Shown piece after piece: positions 1 through 13,654 of a DNA stretch of 64,000 bases. Source of the stretch: Allolobophora icterica (Eukaryota; Annelida; Clitellata; Crassiclitellata; Lumbricidae); assembly GCA_963556255.1 (NCBI GenBank), contig OY744612.1, positions 23,899,692-23,963,691 of the forward strand, given 5' to 3'. The translations under genes and the position numbers were made by a program. The notes under the pieces were generated by a model. The model was given only the letters and a program-made list of their open reading frames with translations. It had not been told where the DNA came from and ran no database searches. How positions within the stretch are numbered: the first letter of the stretch is position 1; every line of letters starts with the position of its first letter.

Positions 1-1520
1 AAGCTCTTCAAGTGGAAAGAGATAGATAGAGACACAGAGAGAGATGGGCAAAAGCCCTTGAAAGAAACGTCCTTAACACTTTCTGGCAATAGTGCACATT
101 CACCTCGGTCTGGTGCAAGGCGATTTTGTCTAATTAAAACAAAAGGTCACATTAACAGTACTTCTTCATCAGAGGACAGTTAATGATCAACACAGTATTG
201 GCAATTTATAGACATCATCGCAAGACTTTACCAGTACAAAGAAAGGGTCACACGCTGCAAACAATTTCGTCGTAACGGTAATAAAACCATTAACCTCCAG
301 AAACCTTATGGTGACTAAGAGACTAGAAACCAGAACAATACTACATAATTGCTGAGCGCAGTTCAACAAAGCACCCGATAGCCTCCTGACTTCACAGATG
401 CAGAAGCTTTACCTTGAAGCCCAAATATGACAACACAGTTTCACATGATGATACATAGGTTAATGTACTACTACTCAGGCCATACCTGTTAACACATGGC
501 AGGTCATTGGCCTTTTACCAATGCATATGGGGTTCAAATTACAGCAAACCGTATCTTAACATTACCCATGAACTTCTATACAGATACCTATATAGAAGTT
601 TATGCATTACCTTACCTCATTGTCACTCAAACTTCCGTAGTGAAGACCACTGGAGAGCCCAGTGAGCCACAATAAACAAACTCCTGAGAGATTAGAGAAG
701 ATCAAGCAGTCGACCTAGCACAAGTTGAACTACAGTCTTAGAGAAAAGGATCTGACAGACCCAAACATTGGCCCTCAAACAACATGGAGATGGATGATAA
801 AACAACTTTATACCACATCGAGTACATGGCTACACTCAGCTTAACGTTTCCCATATTAACTTTACCTTGCCTTACCTTTCCATAACTGACACCTTACCAT
901 AGCTCGACATTTCCCATCTTACCCTACTGCACCATTCCCGAACTTAATACCTTACCATAGCTCACCTTGCCCCACCCATCCATAGCTAAGCCACCCCAAC
1001 TGTACCTTAAGTTCCTTAACCTACCTTACCCCCAACACACCCTAACTTGTTCCACATCAAAGCTGAACGTACCACTTGAATGCCACACAAAAGCAGCAAA
1101 ACAAAAATTTGTGTACAACGTAACAAATGCGAGACGGTCTAAGATGACCTATTCGTCCTCCAGCAACAGAGTATAAATGCACAACTGCACTGACAACCGA
1201 GACTTTTAACACTTGGATGCAACAACAACAACAACAACAACAGAGCAACATCAAAACGATGATGAGTAACCTGATTAAATTGGACCCATTAAAACGCGAC
1301 ATGAAAGGCCAGACGGGCACAATTAACAAAGAAATTGGCAACTGGGTTACACCCGGTCAAGTAATGTCTAGAAACAGCACACACTAATGTATAGCCACTC
1401 ATTGATGACATAATTGTCTGAAGATAATCACCGAGTGTTGTTGCGTCCGAGTGTGGCCTATGGCCTATCACCACACATTGACCAGACATCATTGTAGCTT
1501 CTATCAGTCAATTGTAGTTG
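1..1520. other. Intergenic, no gene recognised
   Basis: Both strands are broken by stops and I see no protein family. From about 840 to 1060 the plus strand is a degenerate run of CTTACC-like words (CCTTACC, CATAGCTC), which looks like an old decayed minisatellite. A short CAACAA run lies near 1218-1242. Confidence 0.5.
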
Positions 1521-1524
1521 TAAA

Positions 1525-1690
1525 CTCAAAATTTCTAAAGTGCAACTTTAAAGCCAAGTGCAGGGCACTAACTTATTCACGAGCATTGTGTTGTGTCAGA
1601 GCAGTTGTCCAGAGTGAAGATTTGAGTCCGGTTGCCTAAGAGAAGTCTGGTTGTCAGAGACAAGTTATTGGGAGACAGGTGGCAGGCGAC
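1525..1690 (-). mobile_element. LINE 3'-tail fragment (dispersed copy 1)
   Basis: This stretch resembles 10435-10560 and 33322-33440: each has 'tttctaaag', then a 'cagggcac/cagagcac' word, then 'cttattca(c/t)gag' and 'gtccagag'. The same words occur, on the opposite strand, in the 3' part of the LINE fragment at 17115-17350, so I read these as truncated 3' ends of one non-LTR retrotransposon family. No coding sequence is kept. Confidence 0.45.
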
Positions 1691-3146
1691 AAGGAATAGG
1701 CTTAGACATCGAGCAGTTTATGTCTGGCAGTAGTTCAGGCACAGTAGTGCTGCTGCCTTTACTTTTAGTTATGTAGCTGGGAAACAGGACAACTGTTTCA
1801 TCTCAGTTTTCTTGTTTTCTCATTCTGTGCATTTGTCTGTCTGCCTATTTCTGTCTGTCAGTTGCTGTCTCTCTTGGATCTCTGTATCTCTCTAAATCTC
1901 TGTCTCTTTCTCTGTCTGATCTCTGCCTTGATGCAATTAGCAGCCCTATTAAAACCAAGGTGTGTGCCCATGTGATCAAATGCACTTTGGAATGTCAAAA
2001 GATGTAATCACAAAGCGGACAAAATGAGCCGAATAATCTGTACGATTGCCCGACCAGGACAGCAAATTCCTAAACTAAGTTTCCCGAAGAATTACTCATT
2101 GCATGTCCAGGAAATGGTTTGGATCCGCAGGCCTTGAATTTCTACAAAACAGATGCAATTAACTGAATGTCAAAAACGCTAGTATACGCTTCCCATTTTA
2201 AGCATCCAAGAGTACTACTATGACACACGAACTGTGAGAACCGTTCAAAATAATTCCTGCCGACGTCAACGGCCTTTGTTGCCATAAGATGTCCTTAAAC
2301 TGTGCACCTATCTATTATCGATCCAGGGTAACTTATATAGCATCTGCATCTTGTGCCCATGGCTGTCTCTCAGTCAGCATTAGCCTAAAGGACTGCTCTT
2401 CTTTTTCTACATTCATGCACACAATTTTGCAACACTGCTCCATGTTGTATTACTGTTTTCTGAAGAGGGACTCTTCTAAAACCGACAGGGTCTTCTGACC
2501 ATTTTAACGGGCTCTTCCACTTCCAGATGTGGAAGATAATGCTCCTGAATTAAGACCAGAAGACGAGTTCAAAAGACAGCATTGCTCAAATCTGTTTAAA
2601 GTTGATATGAACACTTAACAGTGTTCTGAAAAACTAAATAGACCAGATTAGGGTCCTACGATCAACTATTTAGGCACAAACACCTTGCAGGACTGTATCT
2701 GAAATTTTTTATAGCACCTTTTACAGAAACCTCTATGACTACCTTAAACAAGTCCTTCACTTAAAGCATAAGTCTTATTTTTAGGTCAGATTCCCATGGT
2801 CAAATACTTAGTCTATGCAGTATGTACAGTACAAGTATGTATCTGAACATTTGCATACTACCTTTCCAGAATCCTTCAACTGCTACCTAGTCCTTCATTA
2901 AAGAAGTGAATGATCACCTGTCAACAATGTATGCCGGTTTGAAAGAGAAACAATACTCGAAGATAAACCCAGTGCTACGAAATCACAGTGTCCACATAGT
3001 CTCGTAATACCCTATCTCAACTGGGTTTCGATAAGGAACATGTTTTCGTGTCACGCCAACGTTTTTTAAAGCCTGGTGTTAATAGAGACCGAACCTAGAT
3101 TCAGATTTCAACAGGCCAGCTTTTCTTTTATTCTCTGGTGCCAAGA

Positions 3147-3148
<2 letters not shown>
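1691..3148. other. Intergenic, no gene recognised
   Basis: Short open frames only, none with a recognisable motif. A weak 'tatagcacctttta' word at about 2710 resembles the TATAGCGCC tail shared by LINE/SINE copies elsewhere in the window. A pyrimidine-rich CTGTCT stretch lies at 1795-1925. Confidence 0.5.

Positions 3149-3242
<94 letters not shown>
3149..3242. repeat. (TC)n microsatellite
   Basis: About 47 uninterrupted TC dinucleotides, seen directly. Confidence 0.97.
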
Positions 3243-3245
<3 letters not shown>

Positions 3246-5816
3246 TTCTGTCTAGTATTCACCAGGATTTCTATACCTATTCCGAGTTCCTACACTCAGC
3301 AGTAATTTCAGACCCTGGGATCGAACTTGAAGTGTCATCTGCTAACATCCTAACAACGGTGGTGAGAACTTCAAAATATTGACACTGGTTGGACGGGTTT
3401 CTTGGCTTGAGCAAACAGTGACACAGGTACTTACGCTGTCCGTCTGTGTCTTTCTATGCATGCCCGTGTGTCTGCTTCTATGTCTGTCTGTGTGTATGCT
3501 TCTCTTCTGTGCGTATGCTTCTATGTCTGCGTTTCTTTGTCACGGGTACGTTTCTTAACTAAAAACCATCAAAGTAGTACTAGGACATTCAATGCCAACA
3601 TCTCACTTTCTTCGCCATTGTTTTTATATGGCTTAGTATCTCTGTACCTATATCTCGGTCTGTCTGTCCGTCTCTCTCTATATATATATATTTATTTATT
3701 GCTGTCTGTCCGTCTCACTATTTACTACTTCCCGTCTCTGCCTGTGTCTGTCAACCCCTCTCCCTACGTCTGTCTGTCTGTCCGTCCTGCTGTTCCTGTG
3801 TGTCACTGCTAAGAACCGCCCCCACCCCCCCCCCCGAAAGGCAAGACTGATTCTGCTATCCAATAACCTCCACACACCTCAACAGGGATCACTTAATGCA
3901 CTCAATAAACCAAAAACGTTTAAAGCATATTAATTATAATATTTACCATTTCTTCAACACAAGCAGGTTTATTGCTACCGAAGGTCAGTTACATTGACAT
4001 GTGGCTTGTCCTCTCAAATGCCCTGGCAACTCAACTAAAACTAGGACCTCTCCTGCATTTCTATTGTGTACCTGGCGATTCATATAGCTCCCTTAACCAA
4101 GGGCGTCTACACCATAGAAACCTTGGAGCAAATGCTCCATCCAAGAAATAGGGGGGGGAGATCTGTCAGTGTGTGTGTGCCACCATTTTAGGGGGGAAGG
4201 GGAAGGGAAAGAAGAGGGGGAAAGGGGAAGTTGCTCCAATGATTTAGGGGGGATAGACGCCCCGCCCTTAACTAACATCTCAAACTACCTTCAATAAATT
4301 TTTTAAAATTATTATTATTATAAATTTTCACCCGAGCTAGACATGACCCCTAAAGGTTTTGAGAAATGTCCGGAGAAAACGTAAAATCAGCTGCAACGTC
4401 CTTTATTACTATTTTCATTTCTGTCTATGTGTGTGTATGTGCACATATATATATATATATATATACATACATATATATATATATATGTATTAAAGTTTCT
4501 AACAATGGCAACAGCCATCAGCTGATGTCTTCTGTACTACGATAACAGTGCTACAATGGTTATTAGATTAGATTAGATAATAAATGTGGCCGGTGGTCGG
4601 TCACAATCACTGTTCTCTGGTACCAGATAACTTCTGCCCACCAAGGTATCGTTTTGCACTGTATTGTATTGCATTGTATAACATTGCATAAATTTACGTA
4701 TCTCCTAGCCTCCTCTTACTGGCATCCAATCATAAACCATAAGCACCCTGGACTATTAACTTAGCTATTAATTGGCACCATATAAATTGCCTTCACTATG
4801 CTATATAAATTACATTACATTACATATGGTCAGTCTTCTTTAAAGAACATAAACACCGCTAATCTGAAACTTCCCTGGGGACTTTAACATCCTCAGGTCA
4901 CACCCCAGGTCAAAGAGGGAAGAGGCAGAGTCATTAAAGGGCCCATTCAAAATAAGCTCCTATACCCATTTGTCTGAAGTTGATGGCTCCTCAGAGCCAT
5001 TAATCCTGCAATAGAGCCATAAAAGCCAGATAGATCACATCGGGATTACCACAGATCCAGACATTCTTTTGACCTTAAGACAAAACCAAAGACCTAAATG
5101 CAATTAGAGGAGTCATCAAGCAGTCATTACTCATACTGTCTTAAGACCCACACATGCTCGAGGGCACACACGGGATACTTTACCCAATGAAATAATAAAC
5201 AAAATAGCATAAATATTATAAATTAAATACATAAACAAATGAAATAATAAGTTTGATCGGAGCTGCACAAAACTTGGCATCGTTTAGAAATCCTGCATAA
5301 TTATTAGAAACAGTGTTACATATATAATTAAACCACATTAGATATCATTTCCGCCCGTCTAACATTGTCATCAATGAAAATAGCATCATTATCATCAACA
5401 TTTTATCAGCTTCACTATCCTTGTCATCACCGCCACTGTCTTCATCATCAGCATCATTACAATCGCTAAGAGCACCACCAGGGTCATCACTAACATCGTT
5501 ACATGCAGAGAATATCAGTTAAATCAAAATCAAAAACTCATCACTCTCACCAGCTGCATCCGATAAAACCCAGATCACAATTAAAGGATAATCTAACAGA
5601 GAACATCACGGAACATGAAGCTTCATTAGCACAATCACTGTCACCATCGTTCAAAATCCCCTCATGTCATTCTGGCAATATTGACATCCAATCATAAACC
5701 AACGGAAGAACCAAAATCAGGAAGAAGAAGTAAAAAAACAACGCTGATAACAAATTTCCACAACATAAGTGAAAGAGAGGGCGGATTTAGAGGGGTAATA
5801 CAGTTAAGCCCCCTAC
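3243..5816. other. Intergenic with low-complexity patches
   Basis: No gene recognised. The stretch holds a CTGTC/TCTGT-rich patch (3435-3800), a (TA)n tract with a central TACATACA (4445-4487), a segment at 4093-4280 related to 56740-56810, a LINE-like tail ending in ATTAC repeats (4700-4830) and imperfect ATC triplets (5360-5500). Confidence 0.5.
4093..4280 (-). repeat. Dispersed repeat related to 56740-56810
   Basis: Read on the minus strand, this has 'ggggcgtctatccccc', then an 'attggagcaacttcccc' word and a CTTCTTCCC-rich stretch. The plus strand at about 56742-56800 has 'ggggcgtctatccaccc', 'cactggaacaacttcccc' and 'cttcttcccc' in the same order. The two are copies of one interspersed repeat that cannot be classified from the sequence alone. 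Confidence 0.5.
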
Positions 5817-6365
5817 TTGATTGGAGGCGCACGCCACCGAGTTGGCTCCCACCCATACCGGTTGTCTAATAAACTGGTAAAATGGAGAAAGGTCATGAAG
5901 AAAGTCGGAAGGTCAATCTTGGAAAGTAACAATTTATTAAAACGGTCATTAATAAATCTGGGAATGAAACAAGTCACCAAAGATTGCAATGTGTCAAAAA
6001 CGTATCAAAGACAATTTTACATCAAGGAACTGGTTGTTCCTTTTGCACACACCTTAAAAATGTTGCATCGACCTTTTTCTGTGGTTGGACCACCTATTTG
6101 GAACAGACTCCCTTTGGATCATACATGTCTCAGCTACAGATTCTGCATGCGCCTTCGACAAATGCTTGAAAACTGTTCTTTTCCGCCGAAGTTGGCCTGG
6201 GATTGCCTCCGAGTGGTAATCTTGGACAGGCACTACACAAATGCTCGAATGAATGCTTGCTCATACTCTGACAGTGCCAGTCCCAAGCCTGGATAAAGGA
6301 GGAGGGATGCTAATCATCTTTGTTATGACAACGTGTCCTTAAACAGCAACTAAGCAACAAAACAA
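5817..6365 (+). pseudogene. Non-LTR retrotransposon (LINE) 3' relic
   Basis: The open frame from 5817 to 6296 ends like the C-terminal tail of many animal LINE reverse transcriptases: a 'VVPFAHT' word, then 'PFSVVGPPIWNRLPL'. This matches the family pattern of a basic/Val-Pro stretch followed by a hydrophobic-GP-x-W-N-x-L-P motif. The 3' part at 6265-6365 (AGTGCCAG, then GGAGGAGGGATGCTAATC) matches the reverse complement of 61940-62020, so two copies share one 3' end. No catalytic reverse transcriptase motifs are present. It is 5'-truncated and non-functional. Confidence 0.75.
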
Positions 6366-6369
6366 CTTG

Positions 6370-7763
6370 GCTAATTACATGTATGGCTAATTACATGTAT
6401 GGCCTACCTTATTTACCTCCTCCCCCTCTTTATTTCTGTACCCACCACAGTGACCCAAAAAAGTTTCGCCAGCAGTTCCTGGCAGCGATAAAGCGCTTGA
6501 ACCGATCGCCTGAACTGAACGCAGCGTGTTTCGATCTGATAATTGGCGATCGCTTGGCGACATCTGTTGTATTTGGGTGACTAATCATCGAACACGTCAT
6601 CCGTCATAGTTTGTGCATGGCTCCAGAGATTTGCAATTGCAGCTCCACTGAGTCATAAAACAATTTTGCATTTCTCTACGGGGCGTATGCCCCAATGATC
6701 GAGGAGATGGCAGACGGTACATTCTAATGAATTGGTAGGCAAACGTTTATACAGAGACGACGTGTTGACGGTTCTTTCACAGGCGCTGAGAGCAGTTTGA
6801 GAGTGCTAGAAATACTGTTGACAGCCGCTTAAGATAGCCAACTGTCCATATTCGGACAAAGGAGGGACAGAGATGAGACAGTATAAGAGATCACCATCAC
6901 CACCACATGCTCAAAATCATATCATCATTATAGTTATCACCATCACCAAGCTCCTATCCATATGCATCATCAAAATCTTTATCACCCAGACCATAATCAT
7001 AACCATCACCTTAATCACAAAATTCATCTTTATCGTCTATTAATCATCACTATCAAAAAGCCTTCCTTGCCTTTGAGGGGTTCTTGAAATGCACTCAAAA
7101 TAAATAAATACCTATACTCAACTATACATGAATGTACAATCTGAAAAAGACCACTGCACTGCACAGAAGTCAGCGATTGAACACCCTACCAAACGAGACC
7201 CCACCTCACCCTTAGGGGGTGGAAAGCCTTCAGCACAAAAGGAAAAGAAGATATGCGCATTTAAAAGAAGTTACTCATGAGCGTTCGACCCACATATTTC
7301 TTTTATCGAATCTGGGCGTCCAGTAAAACTAAACTGACATGAAGACGACATTTATGACTTACTCAGCGACTATGAATTTAACATAAACCACAGAGCCTTA
7401 CTCACCCGGCTTTGAATTGGAGGAAGCGCAGAAATGTCGCTAGGAGGAACGATGGAACGAGGAATGTCATGACTACTTAACTGCACGCTTTTTCATTTCC
7501 AGTATTTCCTTTGAGCCAAGTGTTTTGAAGAAGGGTGCATAGATTAGTGGCACTAGGTATTTGTGTTGTTAAGGAATCGCTCAAAGTAACAACCATCACG
7601 ATCACTTCCACTACCATCATCATCATCATTAACACATCATCATAACCATCATCATCAACAACATCACCATCATTATTATCTTCCTTATATATAAACACCA
7701 TCATCCTCAACCTCCTCCTCTTCATCATAAAGACACTTATTATATCATATTTAAAGTAATTAT
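6370..7763. other. Intergenic, no gene recognised
   Basis: Nothing coding was recognised. Imperfect CATCAC/ATCATC triplets appear at 6890-7050 and 7590-7720, ahead of the pure array that follows. Confidence 0.5.
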
Positions 7764-7900
<137 letters not shown>

Positions 7901-8394
7901 AACTGCCAGTCATTGCTCAAATTTGCTTAAAATGACCATAATCATCGCTCAACTTCGGTTTGTGTGATCATGGTTGCATGCGTGTGCCAGTGAGTGTGCC
8001 CTCCCTTTTGACAGCTTTCCAAATGAGTGGACAAAGGCAATCAACTGACAAAGCGGCACAATAAAACCACGTCAAACACACGCGCACAAACACACACACA
8101 AATATACATAAACATCATCATCAAACACATGCACATGCACACACCAACACATAAGCACATGCATGCACACAGCACACACATACACTCAAAGACACACAGC
8201 TGGAAAATATCTCAATTTAGGAAACAAAGAAATTCCAGCAAACTGCAGGACTTTCAAAGCTGCAACAGTTCGGAAGCCACAGAATTTGTATAAGCTCTGA
8301 AGCAAACACTGACCATAAGATGCACATGCAATGTTCAGCATTGTTTGTCCAATACTGAAACTTACGCTACTAAACATCACCAAATTACACACTT

Positions 8395-8650
8395 GCTTTA
8401 ATACTAAACTGGCAACTTTAATAAACTGGGCACTCACTCTACTAAACTGGACAATCACTTTACTAAACTGGACCTTACTTTAACCCTTTAACGATGAGAG
8501 GGATTAGTTTTTCCATACATTCTAGCACATGCTCGTCGTTAAAGTGTTAATAAACTGGATACTCGCTTTACTAACCTGGAGACTTGCTTTAATTAACTGA
8601 ACACTTACTTTACTAAACTTTACTGAACTGGACATTTATTTTGCTAAACT
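8395..8650. repeat. Degenerate ~23-25-bp minisatellite
   Basis: Repeated 'ctttactaaactggaca' units with spacing of roughly 23-25 bp and many substitutions. A non-repeat stretch of about 60 bp (8485-8545) interrupts it. Confidence 0.75.
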
Positions 8651-9675
8651 TGATGCCAGTTGCCCAAGGATCTTGAAAAAGAGCTTTTCAAACCTAATTT
8701 AACAGGACTCACAGACCAGGGATGTAACACCAGATCCTAGATGTAGAATCTTTTGGCTGAAGCACTGGGAAACACCAGAAGCCCCTCAATTGGACAACCA
8801 AGGACCAACTTAATTAACAATCTACATCATAGGCAAACCCAGGACAATTCGACAACTTCACCCGCAATAGTGTTAATCAAATTCCAAATAATTATGCTGA
8901 TGAAAAGATTCAGCAAAATCACTCACATCGCCTAAAGGCTGGACTTTATTACCAGCAGCATCTAATGGTGTTGGCAAACAATTTCATCTGTGGATCTCCA
9001 ATCATAAAATTATTGGTAAAAAACCTTTCAAACACTCATAATTGCCAAATAAACATTTTCCAGGATTACTTTTCCAAGAAACTCAGGCTCAAATTATATG
9101 CAGGAAAAAAACACCCAAAAACAACTCTGTATAAAACACAGCTGCACATGTAATAATATGTAACCAGTTGCCTTGACAAACATCGCTCTATCTTTTATGC
9201 ACAACATGGTAGTCTATTTCATAGAACACAGAATACAATCCATTACACGTTTGAGCATGCCAAGCGAACTTCGTGTAATGACCTTAGCCAAGTTAATCGT
9301 GCAAATGTGCCTCCATCACCAAGAATTTATGATTAAACTGGGTGCCCTGCGCCTAGTTTTGCATAGTGCTTTAAAAATGTGGAGTTTATGATTACGATTA
9401 AATGACAAGTCTTTGGAGTGTACTGGCCCTAGGTGAGATTCCTCCACTGCCAGCTCAAAGGCCAAAGAACACGAAATGTGTACCTCCCCTACATTCCCTC
9501 TCTCACTGGCATGTTCACTGATCATGTCCACAAAGCAGTGCCAAACTGTTCCATCTTGAGCCTTCTTCCAGGCAGTGTTAAGACCCATGTTAGCAATCAT
9601 CTGATCTTTCAACGATTCTAACCCATGTGGTCCTAGGTCAACCGCATCATCTCTTCCTATCCTTTGGAGGTCTGT

Positions 9676-9905
9676 TCATAACGTTCCACATGTATGGCTC
9701 TTCAGTTGTCCTCGTCTTCTGCAGACCGTGCAGAGTGTATGAAGCGCAGATCTGCGTTTATCAACTGTGGTTGAGATGGGCGTTGTTGCCATTCTCCTCC
9801 TGATTGTCAGGTTGCTGAAGTCATCTCTGTAGGATATCCGAAGATCCTTCTGAGGCACCACATCTCAAAGGCGTCAAGGTGTCAGTTGTTGTCCAGGTCT
9901 CACAA
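9676..9905 (-). pseudogene. LINE reverse-transcriptase C-terminal relic
   Basis: Read on the minus strand from about 9885, the frames give 'HLDAFEMWCLRRI', then one frameshift and 'RISYRDDFSNLTIRRRM'. This is the well-known post-RT pattern DAFEMWCLRRILRISYRDxxTN of RTE/CR1-like animal retrotransposons. The frameshift and the stops downstream show a dead copy. It is minus strand, like PEX19, but has no connection to it. Confidence 0.8.
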
Positions 9906-9921
9906 CGGTCAACAAGAAGGT

Positions 9922-9985
9922 CAACAAGAAGGTCAACAATAATTTACAATGCGTGTCTAGGCCCAGCTCACGCACTCATGGCACA
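9922..9985 (+). repeat. ~60-bp dispersed repeat, copy 1
   Basis: This is nearly identical to 13533-13595: both read 'ggtcaacaataatttacaa', then 'gcgtgtctaggcccagctca', then 'cactcatggcaca', with about two differences. The second copy lies in the PEX19 3' flank. This copy sits just 5' (minus sense) of the LINE relic at 9676, so it may be part of that LINE family. Confidence 0.7.
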
Positions 9986-10434
9986 TACAGTTTCCACAAC
10001 TGGATATGCACGCTTTGCATTTTACTCCTGATAATTAGGGCTTGTGTGCACTTTTATTCAACTTTTGAAAACTATCCACCTCCACCACAACACTTTGTAG
10101 CAAATGTATTTACGTAGGAAAATGAAAGGCCCATTTTTATTTTAGAACTGCAACTGAAATTCACGATAAATACCAATTACTGCTACGGAATTTGAAATTA
10201 GCCCTTCTATAAATTATTGAAAGATATCTGTAGATATAGAAATTGACTTGTAAGGAAAATATGTAGCATAATCACACACATTTACATATTTTCATAACAA
10301 ATGATGCTTCCATCCACGCAACCTACGACAATAAATGCACTGTGATTTTGTAATGTGGCCTCTTGAAACAGTGGTACCAAATTGGTTCCTTCGAAGTTCT
10401 CTCTTTGACACCGATTATGATCATAACCGTATAT

Positions 10435-10560
10435 TGCAAATTTCTAAAGTATTATTCTAAAACTATGTGCAGAGCACCAGCTTATTCATGAGTGTTGTGT
10501 CAAGTCGAAGTGTTTGTCCAGAGATGGTCAAAGGAAGGTTCGAGTCTAGTTGCTGCAGAG
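10435..10560 (-). mobile_element. LINE 3'-tail fragment (dispersed copy 2)
   Basis: It shares 'tttctaaag' and 'cagagcaccagcttattcat' with the reverse complement of the LINE tail at 17285-17345. The best-preserved word is 19-20 bases with no mismatch. It is a truncated, non-coding copy. Confidence 0.6.
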
Positions 10561-10599
10561 AGGAGGCAGAGGAGCAATATTTGGATTAAGCGATTGCTT

Positions 10600-12329
10600 G
10601 TAATGCCTTTAATTATCTAGTGATCTGAAATACAGGTTTGTTCAGTTCAGTTATGTACGTAAGTATGTCTCTGAACATTAAATAGCACCTTTTAAGGACC
10701 TCAAAGTGCTACATAAATTCATATCAACGCGGTTCAAGTTTTCACATAAATAGGATGTCTAGTAATACAGAAACATTATGGCCTACACTTAACCAATTTG
10801 TATGGAAAGTAAAATAGAATCTCACAAATAGGTTATAAAGAAACCATGCTGATCTCTAAAACCTTATTCAGTAATCATGTATCTATATATAGCTCTCATT
10901 TGTTTCATTTTCTCTGCCATAACATTATTTTAAAAAATCCGTAACCACGTTCGTTAATAAACCAACTCATTGCGGTTATATACACTACATTTGTATATGG
11001 TAGTCATGCCAAAATACAAGACTACCTGACCATATCGCACAGTCGACCCCAGTGTCTAATGACCACATGCAAAGCCACAACACTTGAGAGTTGAGAAGGA
11101 CAAACTCTGTCCTCTTCAACTACGGCTAGGTCAGAAGATGACATCAATAGCGATACTGCACACGTAACAAATAAATTATATAACAAATTAATCATAGTAT
11201 TTCTGCGCTTTATTTGCAGGCTTTAAATTGAAATTTAACGCCTATAAATAAACATCAGAAATCTAAATGAAGTGCATCAATTTATTTAGCACTAGCCTTT
11301 CCTCTACATTTCCAAATATACATCTCAAACTAAACCCAAATCTACAATTAAATTAAAGCAGGGTCTACTCATTACGTAGACTACCCATGATTTGGGTGGC
11401 ATAGATCTGCAAGAATTAAGGTGGTCATTGGTAAGAACAACTTTAGCCTGGTAACCTTGGTTTCCGCAGAAATGATCGTCTTTTACCGCAGGGAAAATCA
11501 AGCAATTTATAAGTGAAGTTGCAGTATGGCACTACTGCAGTAGAGTATGGCTCTTCTGCAGCCGGTCAAATTAGCTAATATTATAACACAAATCCTCACA
11601 TATCGCCCGAATGAGTACACCAGAGGTTTTAGTTCGACCGCTTGCATATCGCTGGGTCATAAACTCGCAAATTGGCATCAACTAGTACAATGTATTAACT
11701 TTGCCATCAAAAGGTCTAAGTTTTGAAAGTTTTCCATACCTCTTGCATTAAGGGAAAATCACACAAGTCTCGGTTTGTTGTTCAGCAGAGCACAGCAAAT
11801 TAGACGCTTCGTGATAAGTGAAGCCTAGACCTAGATAAAATTCATACCATACCACAACAATTTAAACCAAATGTACCTCTGTTGCCCCCAGGTGTCAACT
11901 GCTATCGTTAGGTGACAACGACTGTGCATCAGCGTACAGTACACGCTGGTTCCTTGGACACCCTTCAACTTATACGTATTTCAGACGCACAGCGCCAGAA
12001 AAGTAGGGAATCAGCTCAGCACAGCTAAACTTATTTTTAGACCAGAGACCGTACTAATTATTGCTTCCACTGGTAAGAGCTGTCAGCACAATTTCGTCAC
12101 TGGCAGTTGCTATTTTGAACGTCACCTAGCGAAATGGACTGTGATAAAGCACTCATAAGTAAGTAAGTAACCATATTCTTTATTACACCATTAGCAAACG
12201 TACAATTGGACAGTAACTACAAGCATAAAAAAAATGAGAGTGGCTTTCACTCTTCGGGCAAAGACCTTGGTCTTATGGTTCTAAGATCTTTGCTTTGGGC
12301 ATCAAAATAATAATAATAATCTTCTTTAT

Positions 12330-12330
<1 letters not shown>
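10600..12330. other. Intergenic, no gene recognised
   Basis: AT-rich with no convincing coding frame on either strand. A 'taaatagcacctttta' word at about 10680 is another weak copy of the TATAGCGCC tail. Confidence 0.5.
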
Positions 12331-12378
<48 letters not shown>

Positions 12379-12385
12379 ATAATTC
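12300..12385. repeat. (AAT)n / (TA)n microsatellite
   Basis: A short AAT run is followed by interrupted TA tracts (12331-12375) and another AAT run. Confidence 0.9.
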
Positions 12386-12679
12386 AAACTGACAAGTACA
12401 CAGTAAGATTACATTGAAACATGACAGTACAATCAAGATCCGAATTAAACACATGGTTTGGCAGCCATGCGCCACCCTAGGGGGGAGTTACGGGTACCAC
12501 ACAGTGATCTAATGCTCTCCTGGCCATGAGTGTTACCATTACTCTATCCCCCCTCATGTTTGACGTAACATCGACCTCAGCCTTCTTTGTGACTTTTTTA
12601 TAGAATTAATATCTTATTATAATAAAAATTTTGCGTGTTCATTAAAACGTCCGAGGCCACTACTTTACTTCTGCCTCTG

Positions 12680-12850
12680 CATGACACCAGGGCGTCATTT
12701 GGGGAGGGGCATCCCCGATTTTTTTGGAAAAAAGAAAAAGATGGAAAAAAGAGGAAGAAGAAAGGGGTAAAAAAACTCATTTGCAGCACTGGCTCAGTTT
12801 TGCATATGTAGACTAAATACAAACATGGGCAGCGATCCCAAAAGGTCAAG
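12680..12850 (+). mobile_element. Partial copy of the GACGTCATTTGGGG element
   Basis: It begins 'agggcgtcatttgggga' and continues with AAAAAGATGGAAAAAAG, 'gaagaagaaaggggt' and 'agactaaatacaaa'. The reverse complement of 56172-56348 has the same words in the same order. The 56-kb copy has clear inverted ends; here the right end is not recognisable. Confidence 0.55.
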
Positions 12851-13418
12851 GGGACAAGAACCCCCACCTTTAACAGTGGGGGACACAGTGTACTGTTGTC
12901 ACCCATATGGTGAAAAGAAATGTCTGCGCTATAAAAATTTTCACCCCTTTTTTGCCCCCCCCTGGAAACTGCAAGACACCTCCTTGACCCCACTGAAATT
13001 CATCTGCACTCCAGATTCGGGTTTACCAACTTTTCGCACGAGCAAGTGCTTTAGATAAACAATTACTGGACTGCTTTGCAATACCTACCTATTCTCTGTC
13101 GTGGCAGCCTTTTCTGAAACCATATATAACCTTACACGCAAGGTTGTGCCTTTGATGGTACTCTATAACGTAATAGCTCATTACTACAGGCCTCCAACAG
13201 AATAGTACTAAGCATGGTCCTTGTGGTTAAAGGATGCTTAACCAAAGTGCAAACACAATAACACCAATCCAACAGCTGGATAACCTCTTCCTTAGGGTCA
13301 CATGAATCAATGCAATGTTTGTCCAACTCCAATATCCATTTTGAACCTCAGACCCAAATAATTAACTACATCAAAACATTAACATGTGACAAAACACATC
13401 AAAATCAGCAACAAACAC

Positions 13419-13424
13419 TTTAAT
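13419..13424 (-). promoter_or_regulatory. Candidate PEX19 poly(A) signal (ATTAAA)
   Basis: The common variant hexamer ATTAAA on the minus strand, about 230 bases beyond the PEX19 stop. There is no transcript evidence, and other sites are possible. Confidence 0.3.
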
Positions 13425-13532
13425 AATTTCATTTACAGCTCTGTAACAGAGCAACTATAATTCGATTATAACTGAGCTGGTCCTCTTGACTGCAACAGCT
13501 GAATTCTTTATCCTTAAACTGGAACAATAACC

Positions 13533-13595
13533 AAGATGGTCAACAATAATTTACAACGCGTGTCTAGGCCCAGCTCACACACTCATGGCACATTT
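13533..13595 (+). repeat. ~60-bp dispersed repeat, copy 2
   Basis: Same orientation as, and almost the same sequence as, 9922-9985. It falls in the presumed PEX19 3' UTR, so it may be transcribed with that gene. Confidence 0.7.
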
Positions 13596-13654
13596 CGATG
13601 GGAAGCATCAAGTCAACGGATAATTAGGATATGTCGATGAATTGTTCGAATTCG

